Below are positions 24,980 to 32,897 of a stretch of 64,000 bases of DNA, one piece after another. Where the stretch lies: the NCBI GenBank assembly GCA_964441945.1, contig CAYTWB010000006.1, positions 39,989 through 103,988 on the forward strand. The letters are read 5' to 3'. The position numbers and the translations under genes are program-made. Numbering within the stretch: position 1 is the stretch's first letter; the number at the start of each line of letters is the position of its first letter. The notes under the pieces were generated by a model. The model saw only the letters and a list, made by a program, of their open reading frames with translations. It made no database searches and was not told the DNA's origin. The stretch comes from JADGQM01 sp964441945. GTDB taxonomy: Bacteria > Desulfobacterota > Syntrophobacteria > Syntrophobacterales > Syntrophobacteraceae.

Positions 24980-25399
24980 ATGTCACACGTTGCAAAAATC
25001 GAACTGCAAATCAATGATCTGGATGCGCTCAAGGCCGCCTGCCGGCGCCTCGGCCTGGAGTTTCGCTGTGGCCAACGCCTCTATGAGTGGTACGGGGAAT
25101 ACCTGGGCGATCATCCCCTGCCCGAAGGAATCAGCGTTCAGGACCTCGGCCAATGCGACCACGCGATCCATGTACCGGGTGCCGACTACGAGGTCGGCAT
25201 TCTCAAGAGGGACAATAAGTACCTCCTGCTGTGGGACTTCTGGGACGAAGGAGGCCTTGAGCGCACTCTCGGTCGCAACGCCGGAAGGCTCAAACAGGCT
25301 TACGCCATTGAGCGTACCCGACGGGAAGCCCTGCGCAAAGGCTACCGAATCAGGGAAGCCAAGACTCGAAACGGTGTCCGCCTGGTCCTCACTGCGTGA
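24980..25399 (+). CDS. DUF1257 (Ycf35-like) protein
   Basis: A 139-residue protein beginning MSHVAKIELQINDLDALKAACRRLG, with CDHAIHVPGADYEVGIL, LLLWDFWD, RLKQAYAIERTRREALRKGY. This is the DUF1257/Ycf35 pattern. GTGGAGGG precedes ATG 24980. Together with the DUF2997 gene and the Ycf46-like ATPase it rebuilds a gene set known from plastids, cyanobacteria and phages, whose function is undefined. Confidence 0.85.
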   Translation: MSHVAKIELQINDLDALKAACRRLGLEFRCGQRLYEWYGEYLGDHPLPEGISVQDLGQCDHAIHVPGADYEVGILKRDNKYLLLWDFWDEGGLERTLGRNAGRLKQAYAIERTRREALRKGYRIREAKTRNGVRLVLTA

Positions 25400-25420
25400 A
25401 GCCAGAAGAGGAGGTGCAAG

Positions 25421-25636
25421 ATGGACAAACAATTCAGGGCGCCGGAGCCTGTCGAGGACCTGGTCTCGATCCGTCGTGCGTATTTCGGCAAGCGCTTCTG
25501 GGAGATCTGGGACACCATGATCCAGCGTCACCGGGATGCCTACCTCCTCGGCTGGATTGCCGAAGTGGAAGGACTCATCCGCAGGCTGGAGCGCCGTATA
25601 GAACGAATTGAACATCGAGATGAGGAGCCATCATGA
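25421..25636 (+). CDS. Small helical hypothetical protein (71 residues)
   Basis: GAGGAGG precedes the ATG. The second half is a basic-acidic helix (EVEGLIRRLERRIERIEHRDEE), perhaps a coiled coil. It is inserted between the DUF1257 and DUF2997 genes and coupled to the latter by ATGA, so it may be a further subunit of that module. Confidence 0.6.
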   Translation: MDKQFRAPEPVEDLVSIRRAYFGKRFWEIWDTMIQRHRDAYLLGWIAEVEGLIRRLERRIERIEHRDEEPS

Positions 25637-25836
25637 AGCAGATCGTGATCGATATCGCAGACGACGGCGAGCTGAAGATCGAAACCAGGGGTTTTAGCGG
25701 ACGAGCTTGTGTTGCCGAATCGCATTTCCTGAAAGATCTTCTTGGCAAGGAAACCGCCCGGCAGCTCACACCCGCCTACTACCAGCGCCAGGGGCAAAAG
25801 GAAGTCGTGAAGAAACACCTCAACCTCTGTGGGTAG
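25633..25836 (+). CDS. DUF2997-family small protein
   Basis: A 67-residue protein matching DUF2997: MKQIVIDIADDGELKIETRGFSG, then the conserved Cys in RACVAESHFLKDLLG. The family is a regular neighbour of DUF1257 proteins. AGGAG precedes the ATG, which overlaps the stop of the previous gene. Confidence 0.82.
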   Translation: MKQIVIDIADDGELKIETRGFSGRACVAESHFLKDLLGKETARQLTPAYYQRQGQKEVVKKHLNLCG

Positions 25837-25993
25837 CCAAGGTCCCCCTCCAACACCCCCGTTTTTGCGAATTTTACCTCCCCACACTGGGCGATTTTTT
25901 ACTATATGCCCCTCGGACGTAGTGGGACCCCTCCGGAGAGGTCAATGCGCGTTTTGGCAGTGCTGATCGCGTCGTCAGAGCAAGGACAAGACC

Positions 25994-26869
25994 ATGGATG
26001 AGAACATCTTTCAGAAGGCCTGCCTGGTTCAGCTGACTACTTCGTGTTGGCAGGGCTCCCGGATACTCGATGCCGCCGTTATGGAGCGGATCGGCAGCAG
26101 CGACTGGCTCAAAGGCAGAAAGTATCTCGTCAACCCAGAAACCCTAAACCCCATCCGGGCCGTCATCAGCCGCGCCAGGAAAGACCTGGAGCGAAACGCT
26201 CTCCTTTTTCCCATAACCGGCCTCACGCTGGTGCCCAAAGAACAGCTTGCAGCCGTTGAAGAGGTCCTCGGCCGGCACCAATCCGACTTTCAGCAGGAAG
26301 TGGAGCGCTTTATCGAGGGCTATGAAAAAGCCAGGGAACTGGCCCGGCAAAGCCTTGCCGAGCTTTTCAGCGATCTTGACTACCCGGTGGCTATTCGTGA
26401 CAAGTTCGGCTTCGAATGGCGCTACCTCGCCCTGGAGACCCCCGGCAAGTACCGGATTCTCACCCCAGAGATCTATGAGCGGGAGCTGGCCAAGTTCGAG
26501 GCCATGATGGAGGAGACCCGGGAGCTCGCCACGGCGGCCCTCCGGCAGGAATTTGCCGAGTGCGTCAACCACCTCGTCGAACGACTCACCCATGACCCCG
26601 AGGGCAAACCGAAGATCTTCAAGAACTGCATGCTGTCAAAGGTCCGGGCCTTCCTCGATTCCTTCAGCGGCAGGAACCTCTTCCAGGATGACCAGCTGGC
26701 CGGGCTGGTCGAGCAGGCGCGCTCGGTCCTTCACGAAGTCGATCCCGATCAGATCCGAGAAAATAGCTGGCTCAAGCATCACATCGCGGACGAAATGACC
26801 AAGGTCAAGACCGTTCTCGATGAATCCATAACCGACCTGCCACGACGCAAGCTCCGCCTCGCCGTCTGA
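25994..26869 (+). CDS. DUF3150-like phage protein
   Basis: A 291-residue, almost wholly helical protein (LERNALLFPITGLTLVPKEQL, VERFIEGYEKARELARQSLAELF) resembling the DUF3150 family found beside AAA ATPases and vWA proteins in phages and plasmids. Function unknown. It sits between the DUF1257/2997 pair and the RecB-like nuclease in what is probably one long transcript. Confidence 0.65.
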   Translation: MDENIFQKACLVQLTTSCWQGSRILDAAVMERIGSSDWLKGRKYLVNPETLNPIRAVISRARKDLERNALLFPITGLTLVPKEQLAAVEEVLGRHQSDFQQEVERFIEGYEKARELARQSLAELFSDLDYPVAIRDKFGFEWRYLALETPGKYRILTPEIYERELAKFEAMMEETRELATAALRQEFAECVNHLVERLTHDPEGKPKIFKNCMLSKVRAFLDSFSGRNLFQDDQLAGLVEQARSVLHEVDPDQIRENSWLKHHIADEMTKVKTVLDESITDLPRRKLRLAV

Positions 26870-26879
26870 ATGGAATAAA

Positions 26880-27052
26880 GGCTATGGGCGATGGGCTATG
26901 GGCGATAGGGAGAGACCATAGGTGAGGGGCGATAGGTTATCGGTTCACTTCGTCCCTTCTTAATGTCCAATCTCATTAACCCACAGCCCCACGATCAGCC
27001 TATCGCCTATAGCCCATAGCCTATCGCCTATTTCCTATCGCCTATCGCCCAA
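26880..27052. repeat. Heptamer repeat array with opposed arms (copy 2)
   Basis: Units GCTATGG and GCGATGG/GCGATAG on the left (26880-26940) face complementary CCTATAGCCCATAGCC-type units on the right (27000-27052), separated by about 55 bp of unrelated sequence. The arms can form a long imperfect hairpin. Confidence 0.8.
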
Positions 27053-27068
27053 AAAAAGGATTTCAGCC

Positions 27069-27938
27069 ATGCCATTCACCAACAAGTACCACATCCCAAG
27101 CGAGATCGTTTCCGCCATTGTCCGGGACCCTTACTTCCATGACGGTCGGATCAGCGTGACGGCCCTTATCAACCCGCCGCGCATCCACCAATTGCAGAAG
27201 CGGCACGCCGATGAGGTGGTTCAGGATGTGAGCGAGAGGCTGTTTGCACTCTACGGCCAGGTCGCTCACGGCATCCTGGAGCGGGCGGACGACTTCGAAG
27301 CCTTCCATGAAGAGCGCCTCTCCATTCAGGTTGACGGCTGGAAAGTGACCGGGGCAACCGACCTCTATAAACACCGCGGAAACGGGGAATATCTCCTCAG
27401 GGACTACAAGTTCACCTCGGTCTATGTGAGCAACTTTGACATCAAGCCCGAGTGGGCCGCCCAGCTGAATCTTTACGCCCATCTCTGGCGCCATCACGGC
27501 TTCGAGGTCCATCGCGCCCAGATCGTAGCCCTTTACCGGGACTGGCGGAGAATGGAAGCCGAGCGGCGTGAGACCTATCCCCCACCGGTTCAGCTCTTCA
27601 CCGTACCCCTCTGGTCGGATGTTGAAGCGATGCGATATCTGACACAGCGCGTGAACCTCCACCAGGAAGCCGAGGCGCTGCCCTCCGATCTTCTGCCTCT
27701 ATGTTCTCCTGATGAGCAATGGCGACGAGCGGAGAAGTTTGCGGTCATGAAGAAAGGGCGCAAGACCGCAGTCCGTCTCTACAACAGTCAGGTCGAAGCC
27801 GAAATGGCAGCCGTCAGCATCCACGGCTCCTACCTCGAACACCGCCCGGCCGAACCCATCCGCTGCAATTACTTTTGCCCCGTCAACGAATTCTGCAACC
27901 AATACGAACAAGAGCAGGCGATAGGCGATAGAAGATAG
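27069..27938 (+). CDS. RecB/Cas4-like PD-(D/E)XK nuclease
   Basis: A 289-residue protein with the RecB-family core: GQVAHGILE (first His/Glu region), TGATDLY (catalytic Asp), LLRDYKFTS (Asp and Lys) and QLNLYAHLWR. Four cysteines in the C-terminal third (PLC, then CNYFCPVNEFC) recall the Fe-S cluster of Cas4/AddB nucleases, although their spacing differs. It probably processes DNA ends for the Sak4-like recombinase encoded next. The last residues (QAIGDRR) and the stop come from the heptamer repeat. Confidence 0.8.
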   Translation: MPFTNKYHIPSEIVSAIVRDPYFHDGRISVTALINPPRIHQLQKRHADEVVQDVSERLFALYGQVAHGILERADDFEAFHEERLSIQVDGWKVTGATDLYKHRGNGEYLLRDYKFTSVYVSNFDIKPEWAAQLNLYAHLWRHHGFEVHRAQIVALYRDWRRMEAERRETYPPPVQLFTVPLWSDVEAMRYLTQRVNLHQEAEALPSDLLPLCSPDEQWRRAEKFAVMKKGRKTAVRLYNSQVEAEMAAVSIHGSYLEHRPAEPIRCNYFCPVNEFCNQYEQEQAIGDRR

Positions 27939-28083
27939 GCAATGGGCGAGGGGCGAGAGGCTATAGGCAGGACACCACAGGTGTAATTGATTTAGCCTGT
28001 CCCATCTCAACTCTCAGCCTCACTGCCCCGCCTATTGCCCATAGCCAAAAACCCATAGCCCATAGCCTATCGCCCATCGCCTA
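27915..28083. repeat. Heptamer repeat array with opposed arms (copy 3)
   Basis: GCGATAGGCGATAG-type units begin inside the nuclease gene and run to about 27965; complementary CCCATAGCCCATAGCC units lie at 28030-28082. The stop codon of the nuclease is within the repeat. This is the third copy in 3.3 kb. Confidence 0.8.
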
Positions 28084-28099
28084 AGAAAGGAGTTCGACC

Positions 28100-29059
28100 A
28101 TGTTTCGGAAAGCACAGCGCAAGCAGGCAAAACTCAGACTCGCCCTGGCCGGTCCGTCCGGCTCCGGCAAAACCTACTCGGCCCTTCTCATCGCCAAAGG
28201 CATCGGCGGGCCGGTCGCCATGATCGATACGGAGAGGAGGTCCGGCGAGCTCTACTCGCATCTTTATGAGTATGATGTATCGCCCATCGACGGCCCATTC
28301 GACCCGCAGTCCTACATAGACCGGATCAAGGCGGCGGAAGAGGCGGGCTACAACGTTATCATCATCGATTCGCTCTCTCACGCCTGGGCCGGAGTCGGCG
28401 GGATCCTCGACATCAAGGACCGCATCGCCAAATCGAGCAGGAACAACAACGATTTCACCGCCTGGCGGGAAGCGACCCCCAAGCACAACGAACTGGTGGA
28501 CAGCATTCTCAAGAGTTCCTGTCACATCATTGCCACGCTTCGAACCAAAACCGCCTACGAAGTCATCCAGGAGGAAGGGAAGAAGGCGAAAGTGACCAAG
28601 CTCGGCCTGGCCTTCGTCCAGCGCGAGGGCCTCGATTACGAGTTTACTGTCGTCCTCGATCTTTCCATAGACAGCCATATCGCCTCGTCGACCAAGGACC
28701 GGACGGGGATCTTCGACGGGCAATACCTCACCCCAAGCGAGGAAACCGGCAGGAGGCTCTTGGAATGGCTCAATTCCGGGGCTGACCCCAAAGCTGAACT
28801 GCTGCAGCAAATCGAAAGCCTCATCCGGCAGCTCAACCTCGGAGACCTCCAGCCCGCCTACTGGCTCTACGCCGGCAATCGATACCAGGCCGCATCGGTG
28901 GATCAGCTGGACATCCCTCACCTGCAGGAGCAACTCACGCTCCTCACACAATGCCGCCAGAACCCATCGAAGCTGGATCAGTTCCAGAAACTCCTTGCCG
29001 AACTGGTTAACCAAAAGGGCAGTCCTTCAGACGGTAACAGACTGGATCGTGCCCATTGA
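28100..29059 (+). CDS. Sak4-like RecA-core recombinase (AAA_24)
   Basis: A 319-residue protein: Walker A GPSGSGKT (18-25), VAMIDTERRSGELYSH, Walker B VIIIDSLSHAW, IIATLRTKTAY, and a C-terminal helical extension absent from minimal Sak4 proteins. Sak4 proteins are shortened RecA/Rad51 ATPases of phages that work with SSB in strand annealing; an ssb gene is in the same element. AAAGGAG precedes the ATG. Confidence 0.8.
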   Translation: MFRKAQRKQAKLRLALAGPSGSGKTYSALLIAKGIGGPVAMIDTERRSGELYSHLYEYDVSPIDGPFDPQSYIDRIKAAEEAGYNVIIIDSLSHAWAGVGGILDIKDRIAKSSRNNNDFTAWREATPKHNELVDSILKSSCHIIATLRTKTAYEVIQEEGKKAKVTKLGLAFVQREGLDYEFTVVLDLSIDSHIASSTKDRTGIFDGQYLTPSEETGRRLLEWLNSGADPKAELLQQIESLIRQLNLGDLQPAYWLYAGNRYQAASVDQLDIPHLQEQLTLLTQCRQNPSKLDQFQKLLAELVNQKGSPSDGNRLDRAH

Positions 29060-29066
29060 AATAGCT

Positions 29067-29120
29067 CTTCATCCTCCCCCTGGCGAGCCAGCCCGAGGCG
29101 GCTTGTCGAGGAGGATGAAG
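29067..29120. other. Hairpin downstream of the recombinase gene
   Basis: CTTCATCCTCC (29067-29077) and GGAGGATGAAG (29110-29120) are a perfect 11-bp inverted repeat enclosing a further GCGAGCC/GGCTTGT stem. There is no T run. It separates the phage-like operon from the toxin-antitoxin region. Confidence 0.5.
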
Positions 29121-29281
29121 TCTCGGCATACCCCACGGGTTGGTTGCACCAGAGAGCAACCCCTCTTCTTTATCCAGAAAAAAAGTGGGACGTGGTAAGA
29201 TGAATTGTAAACAACTCTTCAACAGAGGAGAGTGTACAAGCTTCAGCCGCATCATGAACCTAGGTGGCTAGGAGAGATCCT

Positions 29282-29515
29282 GTGAAAACCGTAAGAAGGA
29301 TTTATGAGCGTCTACCGAAGATCATCCGCGTACCGGATGCTCTGCAGAATCGTCGTGTGGAGGTCATTTTGCTGCCGCTCGACGACGCGTTTGAAACCTT
29401 TCCGGAAGGCCACAAGAGCAAGAACCGCATCGAAGACTTTGCGGGTGCTTGGAAGGGAAAATCACTGGTCCGGCCGGAGCAGGGCAAATATGATGCGCGG
29501 GAGCCCTTGCAGTAA
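29282..29515 (+). CDS. Small antitoxin-like protein without a visible toxin
   Basis: A 77-residue protein with RRIYERLPKIIRVPDALQNRRVEVILLPLDD, a pattern of small orphan or antitoxin-type proteins. The start is GTG 29282 with AGGAGA 7 bases upstream. No toxin gene is adjacent on the same strand. Function inferred only from size, pattern and the neighbouring toxin-antitoxin genes. Confidence 0.5.
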   Translation: MKTVRRIYERLPKIIRVPDALQNRRVEVILLPLDDAFETFPEGHKSKNRIEDFAGAWKGKSLVRPEQGKYDAREPLQ

Positions 29516-29573
29516 TCATTGCTCCCAAGGCCAAAGCCGTACATGGCATGCTGAATGCCATCCTTTCCCTACC

Positions 29574-29601
29574 TTGTATTCTGCATTGCAAATAGTATAA
29601 T
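29574..29601 (+). promoter_or_regulatory. Promoter of the TumA/TumE-like operon
   Basis: TTGTAT (29574-29579) and TATAAT (29596-29601) are 16 bp apart, about 75 bp before the antitoxin gene. Confidence 0.6.
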
Positions 29602-29677
29602 GTTTATAAGCCCTTGCTCATGAGACTAACCTTTACCGACGCTGCTGTCCCTTACCCGGGCAGGATGGAGTGCCGTG

Positions 29678-29947
29678 ATGACTGTTCATGAAATACTCTC
29701 CGATATTCATGCTCTCGAAGAAGAGCTCCTGGATTTCGAACGAAAATACGGGCTCCGCTCCGAAACCTTCTATGCAGCCTACATCGCCGGCGAAGAGCCG
29801 GAGGACGACAAATGGGTGCTTGATTTTGGTGAATGGGCCAGCGTTTATCGTACCTGGCTGGCCAGGCAGGCCGAGTACCGAAACGAAATCCAACGAGTGC
29901 AGCGGAATGCCCCAAGCCTTGCCGGTTTGGTCAAGGTCGCTGCATGA
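29678..29947 (+). CDS. TumA-like antitoxin
   Basis: An 89-residue, mostly helical acidic protein (HEILSDIHALEEELLDFERKYG, GEWASVYRTWLARQAEYRNE) directly upstream of, and overlapping, the DUF6516 toxin-like gene. Size, helix content and order match the antitoxin of TumE/DUF6516 modules. The overlap (ATGA, then ATG) ensures linked translation. Confidence 0.65.
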   Translation: MTVHEILSDIHALEEELLDFERKYGLRSETFYAAYIAGEEPEDDKWVLDFGEWASVYRTWLARQAEYRNEIQRVQRNAPSLAGLVKVAA

Positions 29948-30378
29948 ATGACCCGTTGCGTACCGCCGAAGACTACGAGCTGTTTCTGTACACGCTATCC
30001 GACCATTTCCCGTCCATCCGGCATTCGACTCTGACCTTCGTTCGCCAGGGTGCTTCCCTTGCCCGCGTATCTGGAGAACTCCACTTCGCTTATGCTATTC
30101 GTCTTGTCATCCGTGAGAGGCTCACCTTCGATCGGTTGCCGGTCTCTATCGACGGGTATGGGTATGAAGTCTGGCGTGGAGAAGAGAAACTTTGCTGGTA
30201 CGACTCGCAGCCCCATCCAGATGATTCAGCCCTGCAAGCCACTCCCCCTCACCACAAGCACCTGCCTCCCGATATCAAACATAATCGAATCCCCGCGCCG
30301 GAAATGAGTTTTTCCCGTCCCAACCTGCCCATCCTGATTCATGAGATAGAAGAGCTCATGGGGAGAATCTCATTATGA
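29944..30378 (+). CDS. DUF6516 (TumE-like) toxin
   Basis: A 144-residue protein with the DUF6516 pattern: YELFLYTLSDHFPSIRHSTL, VSGELHFAYAIRLVIRERL, YGYEVWRGEEKLCWYDSQPHPDD, PHHKHLPPDIKHNRIPAP and SFSRPNLPILIHEIEEL. The His- and Asp-rich centre suggests a nuclease-like active site, though the mechanism is not settled. It may be the killing half of a type II module that stabilises the element. Confidence 0.75.
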   Translation: MNDPLRTAEDYELFLYTLSDHFPSIRHSTLTFVRQGASLARVSGELHFAYAIRLVIRERLTFDRLPVSIDGYGYEVWRGEEKLCWYDSQPHPDDSALQATPPHHKHLPPDIKHNRIPAPEMSFSRPNLPILIHEIEELMGRISL

Positions 30379-30923
30379 TTCAACTGATCGTCGGGCAGCA
30401 GGCGCCGGGACCCTTCTGGCCGATGCCGGGGGCCGAGGGCGCCCGGTTCGAGCAGCTCGATACCGGGGAGTGGTTCCTCATCATCTACATGAGCCAACCG
30501 TCCAAAGAAGAAAGGAAGATCGTACGGAAATCGAAGGTCCTGACCCGGTATCTCATCGACGAGAGCCAAACCATGGTCATGGCTTTCATACGCTTCGAGT
30601 CTTCTTCGCTCATCTACGAGCTGGTTTTTGACCCGACCCGCTACAAGGCCATCGAGTGGAAGGACCGGATCGACTGGTGGGACAAATGCAACACGGTTTC
30701 CTTTCTATTGATCGACAGCACCAGCGGCATCGTCGGGGCCATCCGCGTCGCGAACATGCCGAAGACCCTGTGGGAAGTGTGGCGGGAGTCCTGGCGGAAG
30801 AGCGTCAGCATCAAGGATTACACTCGGAAATACGCAGAATGGATCAAGACCCTGTGGCAGTGCAAGACCATGGAATTGTGGAATACGGCAACGCCGTCGG
30901 GGGTGTTCGGGGAGCGATACTGA
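30375..30923 (+). CDS. Hypothetical protein, third gene of the toxin-antitoxin operon
   Basis: A 182-residue soluble protein rich in Trp (WKDRIDWWDKCNTVSFLLIDS, TLWEVWRESWRKS). It overlaps the toxin stop by ATGA and so is co-translated. No family recognised. Three-gene toxin operons are unusual; it could be a chaperone, a modifier or unrelated cargo. Confidence 0.6.
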   Translation: MIQLIVGQQAPGPFWPMPGAEGARFEQLDTGEWFLIIYMSQPSKEERKIVRKSKVLTRYLIDESQTMVMAFIRFESSSLIYELVFDPTRYKAIEWKDRIDWWDKCNTVSFLLIDSTSGIVGAIRVANMPKTLWEVWRESWRKSVSIKDYTRKYAEWIKTLWQCKTMELWNTATPSGVFGERY

Positions 30924-31103
30924 TCAAATCTCAGTGATTACGGAAGGAGAAGGTCTGCTAGTGGAGTAAGGGACATATTCGCTCGCGTTTCCTTCAGGCT
31001 GTGCGAGAAGCAGGAGTGATTCAATTTCAACTCAGGAGTTTTGATCTCCGGTGACTGGTTCGTCTTGCCCGTTGAAATCGTCAAAGAATGGTTTTGAGGT
31101 TTG

Positions 31104-31367
31104 TCACGAGAAGAAATCCTCGTACTTGTCATGACTGCCGATCCAGAACCATGTAACCGTATCACCCTCCATAACGCCGATGGCACGGTAGCCATGGGTT
31201 ATCCGGACCGCCCATATATTTTCTTCATGGTTGATGCATTTGAAACGCAAGGATGGATGAAAGGGGTTCTGTTCCCAAAGTCGATAGGACTTCCTGGCGC
31301 TACGTCTGATATTTTGCCCCAGTGCCCTGTATGCCGTCCAGAATGATGGCAAAGTGTTAGAGTTCAT
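31104..31367 (-). CDS. ParE/RelE-superfamily toxin
   Basis: An 87-residue protein with the ParE/RelE fold signature: FWTAYRALGQNIRRSARKSYRLW, HPSLRFKCI, WAVRITHGYRAIGVMEGD, WFWIGSHDKYEDFF. The terminal GSHDKYE is common in this group. It overlaps the antitoxin gene by 4 bp (ATGA) and follows it, the usual order. Confidence 0.78.
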   Translation of the reverse strand: MNSNTLPSFWTAYRALGQNIRRSARKSYRLWEQNPFHPSLRFKCINHEENIWAVRITHGYRAIGVMEGDTVTWFWIGSHDKYEDFFS

Positions 31368-31594
31368 AGCTGGTCATGGTCCATCGATTTTGCCAACCCA
31401 TCGGCAATTTCCTTTCTGGCTTGCCGTGCAGCAGCCACAAGCTGTGCCTGTGTCTTCTTGAATGCTGTGTCCCATTCCATCTCGTCCTGCAGCTCTGCGA
31501 TGTATTGCTGCATATGCTCGAGGACACGATGCTGGGCCGGCTCAGGTAAGGCCTCCATCATCTTCACGACGGTTGCAATAACTTCTGTTTGCAT
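31364..31594 (-). CDS. Antitoxin partner of the ParE/RelE-like toxin
   Basis: A 76-residue protein, helical and charged (VVKMMEALPEPAQHRVLEHMQQYIAEL), directly upstream of the toxin. I use ATG 31594, with GGAGAGTGAG upstream; an ATG five codons earlier is possible. The helical repression and toxin-wrapping layout fits PHD-like or DUF2281-like antitoxins. Confidence 0.68.
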   Translation of the reverse strand: MQTEVIATVVKMMEALPEPAQHRVLEHMQQYIAELQDEMEWDTAFKKTQAQLVAAARQARKEIADGLAKSMDHDQL

Positions 31595-31650
31595 GATCTC
31601 ACTCTCCATATGTCAAAATCCGTTCGTTCCAAGATAGAACCTGATTGCCA

Positions 31651-31971
31651 CTAAACTAACCCCGGCGCTTTTAACCGGGCCTTGAGAGGCGATGGTATTG
31701 CGGCATTTCTGAGCTGGTCGACCAACTCTTGCCGTCGCGCAATGTCTTCATCGATTTCCTCCTGGTGATCCCAGTAGTAAGCCAGAGCAGAATAGATTTG
31801 ACCCAATGTCAAATGTGGATGCTGAAAATACAGTTCCTCGGGGCTCCAACCGTATGCCAGCTTTTCCAGAACAAGCTCGATCACTTTCATGTTGGATCCC
31901 GATATGATCGGGTTTCCCTTCTCATCGACGACAATATGCTCGTATTTCGTTTCCAGTGAAGCCAAAGGCAT
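31651..31971 (-). CDS. DUF433-family antitoxin-like protein
   Basis: A 106-residue protein with the DUF433 motif NPIISGSNMKVIELVLEKLA, YGWSPEELYFQHPHL and QIYSALAYYWDH. DUF433 proteins normally pair with a PIN-like DUF5615 toxin; none is visible here, so this is an orphan. AAGGAGG lies 9 bases before the ATG. Confidence 0.75.
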   Translation of the reverse strand: MPLASLETKYEHIVVDEKGNPIISGSNMKVIELVLEKLAYGWSPEELYFQHPHLTLGQIYSALAYYWDHQEEIDEDIARRQELVDQLRNAAIPSPLKARLKAPGLV

Positions 31972-32076
31972 GGAAGTGTCACCTCCTTAGATGTATCTGT
32001 CTCGAACGATCCGCCCATCTTTTCTCTTATTCTAAAGGCTGCCTCGGTTTTTGAACACTACATAAAGCAGAAAGGA

Positions 32077-32259
32077 ATGAAAATGGCTAAGGCAAACCAG
32101 ATAGCATTTAGTGGCGAATGCGACTCATGCCCGTACAAGCGTGCCGTGGTAAATCGGAAATTCAAAGGGACAAAGATTCCTGGTGGCCCTGGAAAATGCA
32201 TCAGACCGGGTGGGCTCTGTGATTCAAGAAAGGATAGATCCACCCAGACAAAGCCGTAG
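32077..32259 (+). CDS. Small Cys-rich protein near the integrase
   Basis: A 60-residue protein with CDSCPYKRAVVN, GKCIRPGGLC: four Cys that could hold zinc. AGAAAGGA precedes the ATG; a second ATG two codons later is an equal choice. No family recognised. Confidence 0.55.
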   Translation: MKMAKANQIAFSGECDSCPYKRAVVNRKFKGTKIPGGPGKCIRPGGLCDSRKDRSTQTKP

Positions 32260-32463
32260 CCGTTGCCATTCCTTTGTGCCAAAGCCCTCAACGTCCCAAC
32301 CGTGATTGGATCTGTAATGTGTTCCCCACTCACACTGAGCCAACGTGAAGGCGCTCCTGGGACACGGGGGCGGGGGCGCCGGCCACCACCAACTCCAAAG
32401 GATGCTGAAAACCATGGTTGCTGTCGAAATAAAGTGGCGTCGGATCCGATCACCTCAGGAGAC

Positions 32464-32550
32464 ATGAAAGTTCTGTTGGATTTCGCTCAGAATCACTCAC
32501 TTACCATCCATCGAGTCCATTCTGAAAGACCAGTCATATGCTCAGCATAG
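32464..32550 (+). CDS. Possible very small protein (28 residues)
   Basis: ATG 32464 follows AGGAG and reads MKVLLDFAQNHSLTIHRVHS to a stop that overlaps the next gene start. It looks like the end of a longer conserved protein and may be a remnant. The 280 bp before it hold no other gene. Confidence 0.3.
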   Translation: MKVLLDFAQNHSLTIHRVHSERPVICSA

Positions 32551-32897
32551 TTGACTACAAAGAATTAGCTGATAAGCTGAAAATCAGTCCCAAGACTATC
32601 CAGAAGATCTGGAGGAATCTCCCGTGTGTCTTTGTCGGTCTTGGGCGGGACCTTCGGGCTGCCAGATTTGATGTCAATGAAGTGTGGGAGCATCTGCGAC
32701 ATGAACGTGATTCCTTACACCTTGTCGAACGGCACCGTACAGTATCGGGTGAAGTTCCTGTTTCGAGGAATGTGGGTCCAAAAAAAAGGGTTCAGGAGTC
32801 GGCAAGCGGCCCAAAGATGGGAGGTGGACGAACGCCGGAGGCTGGAGAACCCCGAAGCTCCGGCAACCCCAAAGATATCATTCGGCGCCCTTACTAA
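32538..32897 (+). CDS. Excisionase-like helix-turn-helix protein overlapping the integrase
   Basis: Residues 1-60 form a helix-turn-helix (YKELADKLKISPKTIQKIWRNLP, DLRAARFDVNEVWEHLRHERD) like small excisionase or integrase-associated regulators. From about residue 55 on, the frame runs antiparallel in meaning to the integrase gene in another frame, and the sequence (Gly-, Pro-, Arg-rich) looks non-natural. The working protein may end earlier through a lost stop or frameshift. Confidence 0.5.
   Translation: MLSIVDYKELADKLKISPKTIQKIWRNLPCVFVGLGRDLRAARFDVNEVWEHLRHERDSLHLVERHRTVSGEVPVSRNVGPKKRVQESASGPKMGGGRTPEAGEPRSSGNPKDIIRRPY

Noticed and set aside
24823..28083. Repeat arrays considered as CRISPR
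   Set aside because: Units are 7 bp, without unique spacers of constant length, and opposed arms are present; no cas genes. The RecB/Cas4-like nuclease nearby lacks any Cas partner.
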